From contig JAFCZV010000218.1 of assembly GCA_019314155.1 (NCBI GenBank), forward strand, positions 1 to 9,453: a DNA stretch of 9,453 nucleotides, written 5' to 3'. This document shows positions 7,024-9,453 of this stretch, piece after piece (the stretch's first letter is position 1; the number at the start of each line of letters is the position of its first letter). Below the pieces are notes generated by a model, which had not been told where the DNA came from, searched no databases, and was given only the letters and a program-made list of their open reading frames with translations. The translations under genes and the position numbers were made by a program. This stretch comes from Deltaproteobacteria bacterium (GTDB lineage Bacteria > Desulfobacterota > Desulfobacteria > Desulfobacterales > UBA11574).

Positions 7024-7052
7024 AAGTAATTAAAAAATAACAATAAAGTCAA
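7024..7052 (-). promoter_or_regulatory. Candidate promoter of the cobalamin operon
   Basis: On the minus strand TTGACT (7052-7047) is a good -35 hexamer. With a 17-bp spacer it is followed by TTACTT (7029-7024), a weak -10. The spacer is very A+T-rich. Transcription would start a few bases before the riboswitch aptamer, the expected place. The -10 is poor, so the exact assignment is tentative. Confidence 0.4.
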
Positions 7053-7096
7053 GAAAATTTATGGTATCCTTGTTTTTTGGGTCCAATTTGTTGCCT

Positions 7097-7372
7097 CAGG
7101 GCAAACGTATTTTAATCCCTATAGAGAGGGAACGCTCCACGACGGCACATATCTCTTTCCAACCGACTGAAACTTGTGCTTAAGCACCCGTAAGCCCGAG
7201 CCGTGCCAGGGTTATAAAGAAAATTTCATCAATAAAATATCCGATGAATGTTTTAGAGCATAATTTCATTCGGCTCGGTCTAACGCGTGCTAAAGCCCTT
7301 CAAACAGCCAGTCGGTTTCCAAGAGAAACACGCCGTCGCTTCGCTGCACCGAAATCAAATGCGTTTGCCCTG
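7097..7372. mobile_element. 276-bp imperfect palindromic element (MITE-like)
   Basis: The ends are perfect 11-bp inverted repeats: CAGGGCAAACG (7097-7107) and CGTTTGCCCTG (7362-7372). Homology between the arms continues inward: CGACGGC with GCCGTCG, a 23-nt block around AACCGACTG with 17 matches, and a 26-nt block ending CCGAGCCG with 22 matches. The left arm has about 9 extra bases. A central part of about 65 nt is unpaired or forms small hairpins. It is flanked by TTTGTTGCCT (7087-7096) and TTTGTTCCCT (7373-7382), 9/10 identical, which looks like a decayed target-site duplication. No ORF is present. It could be a non-autonomous transposable element or a long structured RNA; the flanks favour the former. 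Confidence 0.7.
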
Positions 7373-7409
7373 TTTGTTCCCTTTACAATCCTCGGGAAAA
7401 AATGATAAA

Positions 7410-7679
7410 CATCAGGGGAAACTACTTAGGTGGATAGACTGAAGGTTGAAGGCTGTTAGATCACTTCAGCCTTCGGTCTTCAGCCTAATGACCTGTTAAT
7501 CAGCTAGGTTTGTCGAAGCGTTTGGGGTTCTTGCGCAACTAGGATTCATCTCTGCTTGAAGCAAAGATTGTCGAAACAGAGAAGGTCTTGAATGGTTTAA
7601 TTCGAGCGTTGCGAGATGATTGATATACTTCAGCCTTCAGTCTTCAACCTAAATTACCTGAGTAGTTACCATCAGGGGA
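7410..7679. mobile_element. MITE-like repeat, copy B, with terminal inverted repeats and target-site duplication
   Basis: Complete copy of the repeat also found at 1-236. Its ends are inverted repeats: AACTACTTAGGT (7420-7431) and ACCTGAGTAGTT (7656-7667), 11/12 complementary. The 10-mer CATCAGGGGA stands at both flanks (7410-7419 and 7670-7679). Depending on where the tips are placed, the duplication is 8 to 10 bp and the element about 250 bp. Inner 7-nt units (CTTCAGC, CTTCGGT, CTTCAGT, CTTCAAC and inverse GACTGAA types) sit near both ends. No coding capacity is seen, so mobility would need a transposase supplied elsewhere. It lies between the palindromic element and the GMC oxidoreductase gene, 66 bp before the latter's start. 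Confidence 0.8.
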
Positions 7680-7745
7680 TCCATGAAGTCCTATTTGTTT
7701 GCGCGAGCCCTAAGAATAAGCGATTGATCAAGGGGTGTAAGTAAA

Positions 7746-9386
7746 ATGTACGATTTCATCATTATCGGTTCAGGATTCGGGGGGAGTGTCAGCGCACTTC
7801 GATTGGCTGAAAAGGGTTACGAAGTGGCTGTTCTGGAAGCCGGCAAGCGATACCGGACTGAAAATTTTCCCAAAAGCAATTGGAATATTTTCAAGTATCT
7901 TTGGTTCCCGTTTTTGCGCTGTTTCGGCATTTTACGTATCACGCTCCTTTCCGATGTTTTAATCTTGAGCGGTGCGGGCGTGGGCGGAGGAAGCCTTGGC
8001 TACGCCAACACGCTGCTTGAACCTCCGGACGCGTTTTACGAAGATCCCCAGTGGGCCCAAATGAGGGATTGGAAATCTGTTCTCGCACCCAATTATGAGG
8101 CGGCTAAAAAAATTCTCGGGGTTACGTCCAATGAAAAGGTATATCCGGCGGATGAACTGCTCCGCGAGTTGGCCGTGGAGATGGGCAGAGGTCATACATT
8201 CAGCCTCCAGGATGTGGGGGTTTTTTTCGGTGAACCCGAGAAAACCGTTCCCGACCCCTATTTTGACGGAAAAGGGCCGGATCGTACCGGATGCTGCTTT
8301 TGCGGCGGTTGCATGGTCGGTTGCAGATATAATGCAAAAAACACCCTGGACAAAAATTACCTCCACCTGGCCGAAGCTCTGGGTGTGAAAATCTTTCCCG
8401 AGACCAAGGCGACCCTGATTAAAGAGTATCCCGATGGTGGATACCAGGTGGATACCATACGAACCACTTCGCTTTTTTCCAGTAACCGGCAAACATTTCT
8501 GGCTAAAGAGATCGTTCTTTCCGCTGGTGTTTTAGGCACCGTTCCCTTACTTTTAAAGTGCAAAGAACAGGGAACATTGCCCGGACTTTCACCCATGCTC
8601 GGTTCGCGGGTCCGGACCAACAGTGAAACGTTAACAGCCGTTACTGCAAAAAACGACGCAGTGGATTACTCCAAAGGGATCGCCATTACATCGAGCATAT
8701 ATCCGGATGAAGTCACCCACATAGAACCGGTGCGCTATCCGGAAGGTACCGAAAGCGCCAACCCGTTCACACGGCCCTTGAAGTGGCTTTTAAATATCAT
8801 TCGACATCCAATTCATTTTCTACGGGTTCTTTGGCCGTTTGGCTGGGCACGGCGATCGATTGTCCTTCTGGTCATGCAAACTTTGGATAACAGCGTCCAA
8901 TTCATTTTCTACGGGTTCTTTGGCCGTTTGGCTGGGCACGGCGATCGATTGTCCTTCTGGTCATGCAAACTTTGGATAACAGCGTCAAGGTCAATCTTAA
9001 GCGTCGATGGTGGTGGCCTTTTAAACGTTCACTTATCTCAAAGAGTGAACATCGGCGGGAAAAGGTGCCGGTCTATATTCCGAAGGCTCAGGAAGTGACT
9101 CTGGCGCTGGCCAAAAAAACAGGCGGCATTCCGCAGAGTCCCGTAAACGAGGTTCTTTTGAATACAGGCATTACGGCGCACATTTTAGGTGGATGCCCCA
9201 TTCGACGGGAAAAACCGAGTTTACGGACACGAAGGTCTGTATGTTGTGGACGGATCGATGATACCGGCCAATCTGGGCGTAAATCCGAGCCTGACGATTA
9301 CAGCCATGGCCGAGCATGCCATGAACCATATTCCACCCAAAAACAGGCGTGAATCAAAGGAGCCGGCCGGCCATGCACGGTCTTAA
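7746..9386 (+). pseudogene. GMC-family (cholesterol-oxidase-like) FAD oxidoreductase, broken by two frame lesions
   Basis: Flavin-dependent alcohol/sterol oxidoreductase type; the substrate cannot be told. The N terminus DFIIIGSGFGGSVSALRLAE (3-22) is the FAD-binding Rossmann fold, and GAGVGGGSLGYANTL (76-90) is the second GMC signature. A cysteine-rich stretch with C183, C184, C186, C189 and C193 precedes RYNAKNTLDKNYL. The frame is broken after about 8895 by a perfect 89-bp tandem duplication; removing one copy joins LLVMQTLDNSV to KVNLKRRWWWPF. A second lesion lies at about 9200-9204. HILGGCPI is in one frame, while DGKNRVYGHEGLYVVDGSM and NPSLTITAMAEHAM follow in the next. Compared with relatives, roughly eight to ten residues after GGCPI also seem missing. 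A repaired protein would be over 517 aa. Left uncorrected, the first frame makes 450 aa with a wrong tail and no catalytic His/Asn region. Its last 14 bp overlap the recC start. Confidence 0.88.
8807..8986. repeat. Perfect 89-bp tandem duplication inside the GMC gene
   Basis: Copy 1 is 8807-8895 and copy 2 is 8896-8984. Both begin TCCAATTCATTTTC and end GGATAACAGCG, with no mismatch. Two further bases (TC, 8985-8986) continue the match, so the junction has 2-bp microhomology. Since 89 is not a multiple of three, the reading frame shifts. The perfect identity means either a very recent event or an assembly join of unmerged overlapping ends. Confidence 0.95.
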
Positions 9387-9453
9387 AATCTACACCGGTA
9401 ACCACATGGAGATCCTTGCCGAGCAGCTGGCTCGAATCGCCAGAGAACCGCTT
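9373..9453 (+). CDS. recC: Exodeoxyribonuclease V gamma chain RecC (N-terminal fragment, runs off window)
   Basis: Only the first 27 codons are present. They read MHGLKIYTGNHMEILAEQLA and then RIAREPL, matching the usual RecC opening (LxIYTSNRLExLAxxLAxxLxxPL). RecC is the subunit of RecBCD that recognises Chi and splits the DNA ends during double-strand-break repair. The ATG is preceded by AAAGGAG (9356-9362) at a 10-nt spacing, a good ribosome binding site that lies inside the end of the GMC gene. The 14-bp overlap suggests co-transcription with that gene. The call rests on a short stretch and on no other domain. Confidence 0.8.
   Translation, partial: MHGLKIYTGNHMEILAEQLARIAREPL

Noticed and set aside
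7959..8620. Minus-strand ORFs (177 and 87 aa) and a 97-aa plus ORF inside the GMC gene
   Set aside because: The GMC frame here carries FAD-binding and cysteine motifs; the others have none.

Overview
The window looks like chromosomal DNA from a sulfate-reducer-like deltaproteobacterium (Desulfobacterota, probably Desulfobacteraceae-like). This is inferred from gene content and from intergenic DNA rich in small palindromic and periodic repeats; no marker gene proves it. The cobalamin genes are visibly more G+C-rich than dinB, judged by eye.

Layout. Positions 1-236 hold most of a short non-coding mobile-element-like repeat (copy A). Next is dinB (DNA polymerase IV, + strand, 284-1465). A minus-strand cobalamin (B12) salvage operon converges on it. 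Read in transcription order, the operon has a weak promoter near 7050, an adenosylcobalamin riboswitch (about 6819-7015) and an intrinsic terminator (6728-6760). Then come btuF (periplasmic corrinoid-binding protein), btuC (permease), btuD (ATPase, broken by a perfect 29-bp tandem duplication), cobU, cobS and a cbiR-type gene. The products would bind and import corrinoids, strip the nucleotide loop of unsuitable cobamides (CbiR), activate adenosylcobinamide(-phosphate) with GTP (CobU) and attach the lower ligand (CobS). All of it would be shut off when B12 is plentiful.

The 7053-7745 interval has no gene but is not empty. It carries a 276-bp imperfect palindrome with 11-bp perfect terminal inverted repeats and a 9/10 matching flanking duplication (7097-7372). 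After it comes a second, complete copy (B) of the repeat seen at position 1, with terminal inverted repeats and an exact 8-10 bp flanking duplication.

The right end, on the + strand, has a cholesterol-oxidase-like GMC oxidoreductase carrying two frame breaks: a perfect 89-bp tandem duplication and a lesion near 9200. It overlaps the first 27 codons of recC, which runs off the window.

The strongest second-look items are the two perfect tandem duplications that each break a gene within 4.6 kb (recent mutation or assembly artefact), a possible -1 frameshift site created by the btuD duplication, and the two families of small non-autonomous elements. I see no clearly new multi-gene system. The cobalamin operon is a coherent, riboswitch-controlled remodelling and salvage module.
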